Shown here: one piece after another, positions 37,609-48,230 of the stretch
How positions within the stretch are numbered: the first letter of the stretch is position 1
How the letters are laid out: each line of letters starts with the position of its first letter
From: Saccharomycopsis phalli
Lineage: Eukaryota > Ascomycota > Saccharomycetes > Ascoideales > Saccharomycopsidaceae
Assembly (NCBI GenBank): GCA_020342235.1
Contig: CP073214.1
Span: 558,001-622,000 of the forward strand
Direction of reading: 5' to 3'
DNA length: 64,000 bases
Program-made: the position numbers and the translations under genes
The notes under the pieces: generated by a model
What the model saw: the letters and a program-made list of their open reading frames with translations, nothing else
The model's database searches: none
What the model was told of the DNA's origin: nothing

Positions 37609-40234
37609 TTATACTATGTTGCATTTTTCCTCCTTGTAGAGTTGTCTCCGCAACTTCGATTCGTTTTTCCTGTGTAGTCTACTCAACTTCCCATAGCTGA
37701 TACTCTTACTTCTATTGATATGCTCAGTTTTGTGTGACAACTTCTCATTGCTACTATCAAAGTTGCTGTCGCTGGCCACAGGCACCACTGCAGGTAAAAA
37801 AGGCTTGCCGTTGGTCTTTTTATGTCTCCGTTTCCAGATGGACGAACTGTGTTTCGTATTCGAAGTAGCCGAGATCACGCTTTCTTCAGAGTCGATAGAC
37901 TTGCCTGATTCACAATCTGAAAGCTTGGAAGGCGTGTCTTCGCCTTGTGACAGCAAATCCTGAGGATACTCATACATGCTCCCGTCTTTATATTTCCAGT
38001 AATATTTCTCTTTGATGTCAACATACTCACTGCTAGTTGGATAAGGATAGGTAGATGCGCTGAATACCATTTTACTTAACAAGTCTTTGGATTTCTTGTG
38101 TTCAACATCTTCACTAGTTGTTCGATGCAACTCAGGGGTAGTCTCGCTTATGCTCACATTTCTAGGCTCAACTTTCAAAGGCTCCAAAGGATTATTAGCA
38201 AGGGTGAATGGTTCCATTCTGTAGAATAATATGTAGGGTGTTTCCACCGAAAGAGCTTCCTTGAAAGTAACTGGCCTAACTCGCTGCGTCTCCAATAAAT
38301 CATCAAACAAGAGCCATGTTTTCTGTTCTTCCTCTTCTTCAGTAGTCTTCTCCTCAAATGGCTTATCCCTCACCAATGAAATGAAATGCCCACTATTGAT
38401 TGTCAGCCCTCGATGACAAACAACACTTTCCAATACCAATCTGAACTGCACAGATTCGCCTTGATTATTATTGTGATCGTCCTCGGCTATAAAATTAGGC
38501 AAGTTGATGAAAGAGGGAATAATGACTCGTTTGTTATTTTTGTGTGACCGTGCTCCAAAAGTATATCGTTTCAAGCAAATTGGAAGAATCGGCCGCTTCT
38601 CAGCAAAACTTTGCTCGGTCTTTGAATCTGATTCTAAATCAGTGTAAAATGGAAGTAACTGGAGAAACATCCAAGCAGGCAAACTCACTTCCTTGGTCTT
38701 ATTTTCCGACCAAAGAGACACAGAGGAATCTGTTCTTGGCCGAACGGTAACATTGCAATTTGCATCCTTCGATACAGAGTAGCCCCTATTTCTTGATGGC
38801 AGTGTCTTGGAGTTATCTTCAATAGTCACAGTACCAAATGGAGCCTCTGCATTTTCAAGAGTGTTATCTGGCGAGTTTTCAAGCGAGTAGGCATACTCAA
38901 TATGTTGATCATTCTGCTTTTCAATAGAATCGCTGAATGACTGCCTTGATACGTCGGTATCCCCTTCCTTCAAGCTACTTAACTGCTGTGTGATAGTGGT
39001 TCTTCTGATTGTCATTCTTCTCTCTAGATGCCTCTTGACTTGAATCGAATTATTAAAATATTCTTCTAAGCATTCCTCCAATAATATAGATTGCTCTTTA
39101 GAATTTTCGCCCGCGCCTGAAGGCAGAGTCTCATCAAGTTTCAAAGACTTTGCCTCTTCCTCCACATGACCATTAGTACCATCCTTTTTGTCCTCTCTTG
39201 CTGTAGCTTTCGAGCTTTCCAAAACATCCTTCTTCTCCTGCTGTTTGTCATTGGTATTATCCTTTTGTATGTCTTGTATATCTTCCTGTATAGTCTCCTG
39301 TATATCCTCTTGTTTATCCTCCTGTATACTCTCCTGTATACTCTCCTTCTTATCCTCCTTTTCTATATTCTCACCCTCCTCGTCAAATTCTCCAGGTATC
39401 GATACATAAAGCATTCTCTCCTTGGTGAGCCTATGGTCATCTTTTTCGCCAGCTCCACCGTGTGCTATATCTATCCTTAATGTTAACAACGGCATCGATA
39501 ATATCTCAGTTAAAAATATAAACAATTGACTTCCATCCTCTTGTTTTCTAGACATTGCCTCATGAAAGCCATTCTCGTATAAGCATTCGCATAACAATCT
39601 AGTAATGTCCCGGGTGATCAATTTCCCTGAGCGTAACAAGCTGACATACAACCGTAAGATGGCTCGTAGTCTCATTAGATTAGATCCCTTGGAATTTAAG
39701 TCATCCAAACCTAATAACAAAGGTTCAAAACTTTCCAACTTGGCGAACATTGAAAACAATAACGAATCTAAATAGCACATTACATTTCCCCAGTTCTCTG
39801 CACCTAGCAATTCTATCTTTTTATGTGACTTATCATAATTATGGTAGCTTACCAAATCGCCTTCCTCGGCTAATTGAAAATATCGAGCCAACTCATACGC
39901 TTTGGTTAGGTCCTTATTTGCATAGTCAGACATTGAGATACAACTTAGCTGATTTTGACTGGCCCCACCTTTTTTTTCGAGTAGACTTTTTAATATCATT
40001 AAACGGGACTAAATATTAATGCTGAATTTTAAGAAATCTTATGGATACTCACACTTGACTCTCTTGCCTTTCCTCCGTCTTGTTTTAATGCCTCTTTGAA
40101 TTTATCCCAGAAATCATCGTCAAATATTACCTTTCAGTGTTAATAAGTAATGCAAAAAAGCACGGATAGCCTAATATACTTACATGCTCATCTTTATTAC
40201 CAGACTTCACCTTTTGTTTCGCTATTAGGCTCAT
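37609..40234 (-). CDS. USP-type ubiquitin hydrolase (peptidase C19), three exons
   Basis: 842 residues from three exons: 40184-40234, 40053-40130 and 37609-40008, all phase 0. Introns are 53 nt (GTAAGT, TATTAAC, AAG) and 44 nt (GTGAGT, ATTAAT, TAG). The small exons encode an acidic/basic lead with VIFDDDFWDKFKEALK that runs straight into SRLMILKSLLEKKG. The Cys box is NWGNVMCYLDSLLFSMFA, the His box INSGHFISLVRD, followed by WLLFDDLLE and a terminal YILFYRME. A 400-residue insert between the boxes is acidic and repeat-bearing. The Cys box recalls CYLD-type USPs, and I know no clear S. cerevisiae orthologue. The C-terminal third is Ser/Lys-rich. The ATG at 39999 is internal to this model. Confidence 0.78.
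39261..39350 (-). repeat. Imperfect tandem repeat within the deubiquitinase gene
   Basis: Reads on the plus strand as repeats of a 15-18 bp TCCTGTATA-type unit. On the coding strand it encodes repeated IQE(S/D)/KQED blocks (SIQESIQEDKQEDIQETIQE). Probably a length-polymorphic spacer between the Cys and His boxes. Confidence 0.7.
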
Positions 40235-40472
40235 CTCAGACGGGTGGATAACGTTAGATGCACGGGATTCACAATCAGATAAGATGACTGATTAGGTAAT
40301 CGGGAAAAAAGGGATTCTAGAAACTACCAGAGTTACGCAGCGAATATTTGCATTAAAAATTGAATCATTATATTTGTCGTTATTTAGATCTCTCCAATGC
40401 CATTGACGTTATCCAGTGGCTACCAGGATTAGATCCGATCATGCTATAAAAGCACATTAGCTTACCAAGACC

Positions 40473-41600
40473 CTAGGAATATTGCTCATCTCCGTAATCT
40501 CGAGAGGTAATAAATGACTCTGTAAGATTTAATTTCTCAATTATCAGCCGCCATTTAGCGTAGTCTAAATTAAAAATATCATGTTCTATTTTACTTTCTT
40601 TGATTGTATCATAATTGTCCCTCAATACACTGGCAGGTACCTCTCTTATCATCCAATCGCCATTCTCCTTGTATATGTTGGCCTTTCCATCTCTGATGAG
40701 AAAACTGCAGTAGAACAAGTTCTCCACGCTTTGGCAAAACGAATGTGGATTGATGAAAAATTCATTTAATCGCATTGGCTCCCCCTTCTTGGTTCTTAGT
40801 AACTTAAAGACCTTCATAACTGCCACTGCGGTATCATCTTGCTTCTCATTCAAGCTGTTCAATCCTGGTCGGTCTGCTGTGGTTAAATTGTTGATACTAG
40901 GCAAATCGTCCTTGGCCCGGCGTTTCTGGGTACGCACCTTCTTCTCTATATTCAATGGCCCCCGTAAGAAATCAATGGTAGGAGGTCTCCTGCTAATCTC
41001 AAGGTACGCAGCACCCAACTTGTAGAAATTGAAGTTTTCAATCAGAGGTTCCGTCTCCCGGTCAAAGTCAGCGTCTAACATGAACCGTTTTAGGCTTTTC
41101 AAGAAATCCAGCGTTTTAAGCTGCTGGTCACTTTGTCCCATTTTCATAGACCTCACCGATAACTCTGCCAAATCACTGACACTAGACAATCCTTTGGCAT
41201 CATACGTCTGAAGACTCTTACTCAATTGGGGCAATTTTTGTTTTGCGATAAATAGGTTCTCGAGACTATCCAAATCCTTTTTCACCAAATCAAGCCCTCC
41301 TTCTCTCACCACCCTAGCCTTTTGTTGCAACAAATTACTGTTGAGTGTCTTGTAAGAGTGTGCGAGTCTTTTTTCTTCTTCTTGGGCGCGTTGTATATCA
41401 ATCTCTTCCTCATCATTATCACCATCACTATCACTATCACTTTCGGCATCGTCCCCTTGCTTTTCAACCTCTGACAGCTCTCTATTTTCTTCAATTATAT
41501 CATTATTTGGTTCATTTGTTGAATCAAACCCATCATCAGACCCTTTAACTCCGCTGAGATCCTCAATATCGCTGGACTCTTGATCATCGGCTGAATGCAT
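40473..41600 (-). CDS. NSE4: Smc5-Smc6 complex kleisin subunit
   Basis: 375 residues. The N-terminal ~75 are acidic. The conserved C-terminal block FKLLRTKKGEPMRLNEFFIN, then PHSFCQSVENLFYCSFLIRDGKA, is the Nse4 signature that binds the Smc5 head. The central part (RRPPTIDFLRGPLNIEKK) also fits. Nse4 bridges the Smc5 and Smc6 heads and links Nse1/Nse3, acting in recombination-dependent repair. Essential in S. cerevisiae (402 aa). Start ATG at 41600. It lies 238 bp upstream of the deubiquitinase start on the same strand. Confidence 0.83.
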   Translation of the reverse strand: MHSADDQESSDIEDLSGVKGSDDGFDSTNEPNNDIIEENRELSEVEKQGDDAESDSDSDGDNDEEEIDIQRAQEEEKRLAHSYKTLNSNLLQQKARVVREGGLDLVKKDLDSLENLFIAKQKLPQLSKSLQTYDAKGLSSVSDLAELSVRSMKMGQSDQQLKTLDFLKSLKRFMLDADFDRETEPLIENFNFYKLGAAYLEISRRPPTIDFLRGPLNIEKKVRTQKRRAKDDLPSINNLTTADRPGLNSLNEKQDDTAVAVMKVFKLLRTKKGEPMRLNEFFINPHSFCQSVENLFYCSFLIRDGKANIYKENGDWMIREVPASVLRDNYDTIKESKIEHDIFNLDYAKWRLIIEKLNLTESFITSRDYGDEQYS

Positions 41601-41727
41601 GTGTCGCGCTGAAATTGATTTTTCACCGTGATTTATTTGTCCATCTATACTACAAATTGCTTACATGTCCAACACAGTTTAAAATCCAATTAAATCAACT
41701 ACAAAAAGTATGTAATCATTATATAGC

Positions 41728-43011
41728 CTAATCCCTTTTTTCGGAATCTATAGGTGAATATGTAACTTGAGTAATGAACTTACCGGCATAGCGATTGATA
41801 CACGCAACTGCCAACACGTTGTTCTTTATACTGGTGGTAATTAAATGATTGAGAATGACGTGATTTGGCACACTCAACATATTAGTATCATTTGTTGGAT
41901 TGCTGCTTGGTGTGTTTCTGGGCGAGTGGAGAATCCCGTGCGATTGGCTTGCTGCCTTGACATCCTTCTTATTGAGAAGAACATTGTTCAAGTATGGGGG
42001 CAATGCTGGGGGTTCTGCCAACCCTTTTCTCTTTAGCATCGAGGAGCTGTCCATTACAGTCTCATCATAGTCATCTGTGTCGGTGTACAACGCAGGAATG
42101 TCATTGGTATACTCAACCTTCTGCCGTGGTACGGGCGTTAATATCAGACTCATTTTAGGAAATTCGTTCAAAGCGTCACTGCTGATGGTATAAGTGGAAT
42201 GAGAATGGAGCCTGAGACTGTGTATATCGTCACTAATTGGGCCAAAGTAGTCGTCATTCTTATCGTCGGTGACCCTTCCAGAATAGAGGTGCTGAGGTTT
42301 GCGGGTGTAGTGAGTAGCTTGCTGTTCAATTTCCACGCTCCCAAAAATATTCTGTTGGGCGGTATTATTGCTCTTGACAACTTCAAACCAGTTGACGAGG
42401 TTACCATTCGCCTCAGTTGCCTTTGGCAAGTTATTGGAGCATTTAGTCTCACCATCAACCAAAAACTGGAATCTATATATACCAAGAGGTAGGAAAAGCT
42501 GAATGGCAAACTCCCCGGGACTTAGTTGATTTAAGCGGATCTTGGTCATCCAATTAGTAAACGAGCCTATCACAAACACATCGGTAGCATTGCCTTTCCA
42601 CTTAATTGCAACAGGAACCGTGATATCCCTGTACTTTGTGTCGTTATTCATGTAGTCTAACAATTTATTGGCCTCAATCTCATCATCGTCTTTGTTGATG
42701 ATGTCATCGTGAATAGTATTATGTTGCGGATCGCCAATACCGCTTGTGTCGGCGGTGGACTTGCGCTTCAATATTACCGAGGAACTCTTTGTACTGTTCA
42801 AAGTCGAGTTATCTGCATTCTCGATAAACTCATCTTGAAGCACCTCATCAAAATCCACACTATCAACGGCAATATCGTCCTCCTCCTCTTCTCCGTTGAT
42901 GATATCTGATATGTCCATATTCATCCCATCTCGACCGCTGCGTTCTTTACTCTTTTTCACCTTGCGGCTCTTCTTGTGGTCTGTGTGCTCGGCCGAAGTG
43001 TTATTACCCAT
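41728..43011 (-). CDS. GAL83: Snf1/AMPK beta subunit (GAL83/SIP2 family)
   Basis: 427 residues. MGNNTS at the start is a myristoylation-type N-terminus, followed by a Lys-rich then acidic region. The AMPK glycogen-binding (CBM48) domain is at about 130-215 (VPVAIKWKGNATDVFVIGSF; NWMTKIRLNQ; LPLGIYRFQFLVDGE). The ASC domain that binds Snf1 and Snf4 is at the C-terminus (PALPPYLNNVLLNKK; NHVILNHLITTSIKNNVLA). It scaffolds the kinase and sets its location under glucose limitation. Candida has two beta genes (KIS1, KIS2), and which one this is remains unresolved. Start ATG at 43011. Confidence 0.88.
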   Translation of the reverse strand: MGNNTSAEHTDHKKSRKVKKSKERSGRDGMNMDISDIINGEEEEDDIAVDSVDFDEVLQDEFIENADNSTLNSTKSSSVILKRKSTADTSGIGDPQHNTIHDDIINKDDDEIEANKLLDYMNNDTKYRDITVPVAIKWKGNATDVFVIGSFTNWMTKIRLNQLSPGEFAIQLFLPLGIYRFQFLVDGETKCSNNLPKATEANGNLVNWFEVVKSNNTAQQNIFGSVEIEQQATHYTRKPQHLYSGRVTDDKNDDYFGPISDDIHSLRLHSHSTYTISSDALNEFPKMSLILTPVPRQKVEYTNDIPALYTDTDDYDETVMDSSSMLKRKGLAEPPALPPYLNNVLLNKKDVKAASQSHGILHSPRNTPSSNPTNDTNMLSVPNHVILNHLITTSIKNNVLAVACINRYAGKFITQVTYSPIDSEKRD

Positions 43012-43661
43012 GGCATAGGAATACAGACGGTGGGTATGATTATAAAATTATTAAAACTGTTTGTTTTGCTGGTGGCGTCTAAATTTGACAAGGTAAGCGT
43101 TTCTTGCGTGTGGCACAATCAGTCTCAAATAATATTGTTTGCCAATAACCCTATCGAAAATCTTGCCTTAATTTTATACCTGACTTATGCGCGTGACAAG
43201 ACATTCTTACAAAAATGACATCATTGGGATTTCCTTAAAGCACAACGAGTTATGCTCCTACAACGTGGACAACACTCCCAATTACAAGGCTTATAGCGGA
43301 ATTAGTCTACCTCTTTATTTAGTTGCTATTATCAGTCTATTGCTCAGCACTGCAATACCACGTCCACCCATGTCTCAGTTTGCTGAGTTTACAAATGGGT
43401 ACCGACATTTAACACGCGTGTTTGCAACTGTTGGCCAGAATCCATACATTTTACCTTTAATTAATTGTATTTGATCGGCATGGCTCTACATTGAAATATT
43501 TGTCACTAAAAGACTGCAATTCTATGCAATCACAGCAACCAAAGAATCAAATCGCACTTGCTACCGAACATCACCTGCCATATCCACCTTTCCGGTTCCC
43601 TATGCGTGTCTACAAACTTAATATACACTCAAATATTAATTGACATACTATATAAAGTCAC
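43012..43661. other. 650 bp intergenic region between YRA1 3' end and GAL83 start
   Basis: Serves as the GAL83 promoter and YRA1 terminator. Two plus-strand small ORFs begin with ATG: 43036-43218 (60 codons, hydrophobic start MIIKLLKLFVLL) and 43187-43474 (95 codons, one membrane-like segment LYLVAIISLLLSTAIP). Neither matches a family I recognise. Treated as unproven. Confidence 0.45.
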
Positions 43662-45133
43662 TCAATCTTTTTTCTCAAAATAATCGGTCATCTCTTGATC
43701 CAACTCCTCAAGAGTCTTTTTAGCTTTCTTGACTGGCTTCTTTGGCTTATCCTTCGCCCCTGCACCAGCTTTGGATTTGGCCTTTGACTTGCCCACTGGT
43801 TGTCTGGCCTTTGGCTCGGCACTATTTAGTTAGTATTTAAAGAAAAAAAAATTAGTCCCGCGCAACTTACTTTGGAACGATTCTGGAAGCCAACGGTTTC
43901 TTGGTTGGGTCTAAAATCAACTCAATTCTGAGTCTATTCTTTCCTCCGTCAATTGGAGCTCCATTGTATCTCTCAACCGCTCTAGAGGCAGAAGCAGGTG
44001 TCTTATATACAACAGTAGCAATCCCCTTGGATTGCCCTCTTTCATTATAATTCAAATGAACGGTTTGAACTCCGCCAACTTGCTTGGCAAAAAATTCCTA
44101 GAAATTAATATTTGGACTTGTGTAACTAACGAAATAATGCAACAAAAAAAAATATAGGAGGCACAACCATCAGAAACTAAAAGTCAGTCATGAAACTTTA
44201 AGGTCACTTAAAAGTATTTCCTTTACAGCTTTAAAACTGACAGAAGACTGCAACTAAGAACAAAAAGTTCTATAAAAGAATAGTATACCAATGGTAAATA
44301 AACAACTATTGGTAACTGCAAGGTAGAGCATTTTATCACCAGCCTTTTTTGTTTTCAGAGCTCAATTGACCATATCAATAATATGTCATGGTCTGCGAAA
44401 CCCGTAAACAATTTAAAAATAAGTAACTGAAACTGTAAAAAAGTTACTGGCTTTCAAAGAGAAATGGCCCCCTATAAAACTCATATTTTTATAATATGAT
44501 TTTTTTGCGCGATTTATTTCATTAAATTTGTGTGTTAACATACTTTAATTGTATCTTGTTTGATGTCTTTTGGCTATAACACACGTTAGTAATTTAATGA
44601 TTTAGAAAATATCACATAAATATGTTAATGAAATATCACTTTCAAAATACCTAGAGAGCACAGTTGTGACCAGGGCATTATCGTACTAAATGTACTGTCA
44701 AGGAAAATATTATCAAAAATAGGAGCCCGCTCCACACTTTAGTATTCCATCAAAGAACTTTAGCGACAATTAAAAGAGCATTTAGATAGGGGAACCCAGT
44801 ATCACTCTAGTAAAACATCGTAATCCCACTTAGTCATCTGTGCAAACAGAAATGTCATTAAAACTTTTCCTCACTAGGCATAACATATTCATGTACTTAA
44901 CAAGCACATACCATTCCATAAACCACGGTCTTAGTAGCAAAAGAAGCATCAAGTACTTTTCCTAAAGATACTGGTGCTGGTGCTGAGACTGACTTCTTTG
45001 GTGCCGGACGCGACTTTCCAACTTTGGCGTTTTTGGAGACGACCTTCTTTCCTCCCTTTGGTCCTCCAAATCTCTTTTGGCGTGGCTTTTCAGCGATAAT
45101 ATCGTCAAGTGATTTATCCAATGAAGCAGACAT
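43662..45133 (-). CDS. YRA1: mRNA export adaptor ALY/REF, four exons with a 30 nt microexon
   Basis: 212 residues from four exons: 44912-45133, 44544-44573 (30 nt), 43871-44097 and 43662-43821. Introns are 338 nt (GTATGT; branch TACTAAC 44585-44591), 446 nt (GTATGT) and 49 nt (GTAAGT; TACTAAC). Exon 1 encodes MSASLDKSLDDIIAEK and ends in the first RRM beta strand (TKTVVYGM). The microexon supplies PKDIKQDTIK, and exon 3 continues EFFAKQVGGVQTV and NYNERGQSKG. Exon 4 ends LEELDQEMTDYFEKKD. All three are Yra1 landmarks, in order and in frame. Yra1 joins TREX and Mex67 for mRNA export. In S. cerevisiae a long intron autoregulates YRA1, and the long introns 1 and 2 here suggest the same. Confidence 0.92.
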
Positions 45134-45325
45134 TGTATGGTTGGTATTTGTTTTTGAAAGAAATAATTTGCAAAAAGTGGCGATTGTTTTTCTACTACCA
45201 TGGTTATGAGCCACGCGTGCCCCAATTGGGATCTAGCCAGCCAACTAAATTAGCTTCACACAATAAATTGTAACCTCTATTAAACTAATATACATATGAC
45301 CAGTAAAAACGTAATATACATAAAA

Positions 45326-47401
45326 TCAAACTTCAATCAGAGTCCTCATTAATCCAACAGTTGAATCCAAGTAGTCTTCAAGTACCATTTTAAAGAAAGT
45401 ATTCATATTGTGCTTTAGCATCAATTTTCCCAAATATACCAGGTGAATCTTCAAGAAAAGTTCACAAGCAGTTTGCTTCACTTTGTTGTCCTTGTGATAT
45501 AATCCCATATACAACGATTCCATAGAATAATTACTCCAGCACATGGTCTTTTCATTGAACTTAGAACCAAGTAAGTAACACGCAGTAAGTAAATCATAGA
45601 CTGCATATTCGTTGGAGTTTGCATATTTCAAAAGAAAACTATATGCTTCATATACTTTGGTATTTGATACGATGCCTGGAGAATTTTGTAGGAACACCAA
45701 CTGGCTGAATAGCTCAACATCTAGTTTCAGTTTAAAATGACCACTGAGCGGGTTAGCCGTCTGCTTGAACCAGTAGTCCCTCTGCACTAAGCTATAAGCC
45801 CTTGATTCGTTAGCCGATTTCACCGACCAAAATCCAATCGGCGAACCAAAAATAGGAGACATTGGCCCAGATGAAGAAGCAACCATGGTATTGATTCTAA
45901 GAGTTTTTGCTTTAACAGGCAGTGCCGCATATATAGACTCATGGCTTGTCATGGAGCTGCGCACGCTCATAGAAGTTGTAGTACTGTTCAAACTGTCCAA
46001 CGTGGAAACCTTGCTATCCTTAGAGTACCTGGCAGTAGAAGAGTATCTATTGGCGCCTGATTCTGTGTTAATAATACGTAGAATCTCATTCATGTGATAA
46101 CGGAAAGCGGTCAAGATGGTATACTCATCATGCTTTTGAGACAATATGATATTTAACTGCTTGAGAAAGTTTTCGTCTTCTTGGATTATTGGAACAAAGC
46201 CTGACTCCTGTGTGGGAGAATTCCGGCGCGGGGAACCGCTAAACAAGAACGAGCCAAATCCGCCAGACGTTGGAGAAAATCGATCTTCAGTGGGAGACTT
46301 TGACTCTATAGGAGATAAATGTGAAACAGTAGGAGCGCCATTTGTAGAAAGCACCAACTCATTGAGTTCCATGTCGTAAAGTATATCCCATAGCGAGTCG
46401 TGAATCTTGAACGTAGGGTTGGCAGTGCCTGCGATAAACCAATCCAAATGCTCTATAATTTCGAATTTACTCAAATCCACATACGGTAACGTCCGCTTAA
46501 GAAACCCATTTATAATTCCACCACCAGACACTAAAGATATTGAGGCAAACACAAACTCGCATATATCCTGGGCTGCCATTCGATTTCCCAAAAAGAATAT
46601 TCTTTTATGCGTCAAGAAGGCATTAATTAGAATGACTATCGAGGGTGTGGAACTGCCGTAAATTTCCAATTCCGGATATTTGCCATTGCACTTTACGGTT
46701 GCCGATAAAATCTGGGATAAGAATTTGGTGACGGGAAAATCGCCAACAATTTCACGCGCCTGTAGCAAAGGCACTCTGAGGGGAATTTTAAAATTCAAGT
46801 AATCCACCAAAAACTCGTAGTTATCATTTTTCATACTAGAAACATCCAGCAGCTCCAAGATCTTGCTAGTGAACAGCTTATTATTGAAAAAATCCTTGAC
46901 AGGAAAGTCATTTATACAAGCAAGTAATAGCTTCTTTTCATTGGATAAATGAGGAATAAAAGCACTGGTGTTACTATTAACCAGCTGGAACAACTCCCGT
47001 GCGATTTCCACGGGATTAGAACTGAAGGACTTATCCAAAGCATATAATAGAAGCGGCTTAAAAATATGAAAACTCGGCAAGGTTGTGGCAATAGCTATTC
47101 CCTTGATTATAGTATTTCTGTTGACATTTTCATCATATCTTGTGTTGACCACATTAATAATGTATAATGGATCGTCTGCCTCCTCGTTGTCATGGACATA
47201 ATGGTAAAATCCCTTGGAATCCTTATGGAGAACAATAACAGACCAGTCTTCATCTCTGGAGTCGATTTGATCAGGCAATAATAATTCAGTCAAATAAGGA
47301 ACATGTCCCGGAATAGCACTGGGGTACAGGTGCCTTATGACTGGTCCTAGATTGATATCAAATTCAGAGGCAATCGTATACTGTATAATTCCCTCACTCA
47401 T
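45326..47401 (-). CDS. DENN/uDENN-type trafficking protein (Afi1/Anr2-like)
   Basis: 691 residues. N-terminal IQYTIASEFDINLGPVIRHLYPSAIPG and LTELLLPDQIDSRDEDWSV are the opening longin/uDENN motif of fungal Afi1/Anr2 proteins, continuing with INVVNTRYDENVNRNTIIKGIAI and LPSFHIFKPLLL. A central DENN part (IVILINAFLTHKRIFFLGNR), a Ser/Pro-rich linker (about 375-520) and a helical C-terminus (LLTACYLLGSKFNEKTMCW) follow. Afi1 is the docking partner of the small GTPase Arf3 in polarity; Anr2 is a related protein. Which one this equals is not settled, and a role as GTPase regulator is inferred. Start ATG at 47401. Confidence 0.65.
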   Translation of the reverse strand: MSEGIIQYTIASEFDINLGPVIRHLYPSAIPGHVPYLTELLLPDQIDSRDEDWSVIVLHKDSKGFYHYVHDNEEADDPLYIINVVNTRYDENVNRNTIIKGIAIATTLPSFHIFKPLLLYALDKSFSSNPVEIARELFQLVNSNTSAFIPHLSNEKKLLLACINDFPVKDFFNNKLFTSKILELLDVSSMKNDNYEFLVDYLNFKIPLRVPLLQAREIVGDFPVTKFLSQILSATVKCNGKYPELEIYGSSTPSIVILINAFLTHKRIFFLGNRMAAQDICEFVFASISLVSGGGIINGFLKRTLPYVDLSKFEIIEHLDWFIAGTANPTFKIHDSLWDILYDMELNELVLSTNGAPTVSHLSPIESKSPTEDRFSPTSGGFGSFLFSGSPRRNSPTQESGFVPIIQEDENFLKQLNIILSQKHDEYTILTAFRYHMNEILRIINTESGANRYSSTARYSKDSKVSTLDSLNSTTTSMSVRSSMTSHESIYAALPVKAKTLRINTMVASSSGPMSPIFGSPIGFWSVKSANESRAYSLVQRDYWFKQTANPLSGHFKLKLDVELFSQLVFLQNSPGIVSNTKVYEAYSFLLKYANSNEYAVYDLLTACYLLGSKFNEKTMCWSNYSMESLYMGLYHKDNKVKQTACELFLKIHLVYLGKLMLKHNMNTFFKMVLEDYLDSTVGLMRTLIEV

Positions 47402-48230
47402 TTAATATATACTTATCCTGAATTGAAGAAACAAATAACCAAATAATGGATAGGATGTCTTGGAACCCGCAAGATAGCCGTCTTCAAAACCTCAACACGC
47501 TCGGGCACTAGGCAGACAAGTAAATAAGCCAATTATAAATATTGGCCAGATAAATATAATCAAACAGGAGCGTTAAAATTCTTGGTCGATCGGGGGTGTT
47601 TTGCTAGATCGGTTTGATATAAAAATCCTTAAGATGACAAGATCGGACTAGACAATTCACTCGCTAGAGAATCACTGCAAGTAGGGCAAGTTATGTAGAT
47701 CCCCTTAGTGGTTGAGTATTGTGGTTTACTGCTTTAACAATAAAACGCCACCCCCCAAGAAAATATTATGTAGAGGAGGAATTTCAATGTCTGTATCAAT
47801 TTTTATTGTGTATCACTTTGTGATTTAAGTAGGTGTACATGTAGTATGGTGACCTTTGTTCTATAGTAAGAAAAACTTTTTTGGGGTATTCAAAATGAGA
47901 CACGCAGTGGCGACTTACCGCATTAGGCCTAGTTACTATTTCTGTAGTGCATTCCGAGGAATCAAAAAGACATCAATTAAGTGATGGGTAATTGGTGATT
48001 AATTGTATATACAGACAAATTGTTATCCTCAAAAACCGCATGGCGGCACTTTTTTGACATTTCACGCACGTGTACTGGTTGCTACTAAGCAGTGTTGGAA
48101 ATACACTTCAACTCATGTTCCAGTGCAAATTTAATAAATACCACTAGGCCATACCTAAGTGCCACTAGGCCATCTTTCATCACTCGCCGGGCGTTTTTCA
48201 ATGCCTCAAGTCACCTAAAATTGCACATGT
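47402..48230. other. 829 bp intergenic region
   Basis: Promoter of the DENN gene and 3' region of the kinetochore-type gene, both minus strand. Contains CACGTG at about 48068 and a near-tandem CCACTAGGCCAT pair (about 48142 and 48162). No gene seen. Confidence 0.5.

Noticed and set aside
39997-39999. ATG at 39999 as start of the deubiquitinase
   Set aside because: The frame is open upstream to a splice acceptor, and two in-phase exons lead to an ATG at 40234.
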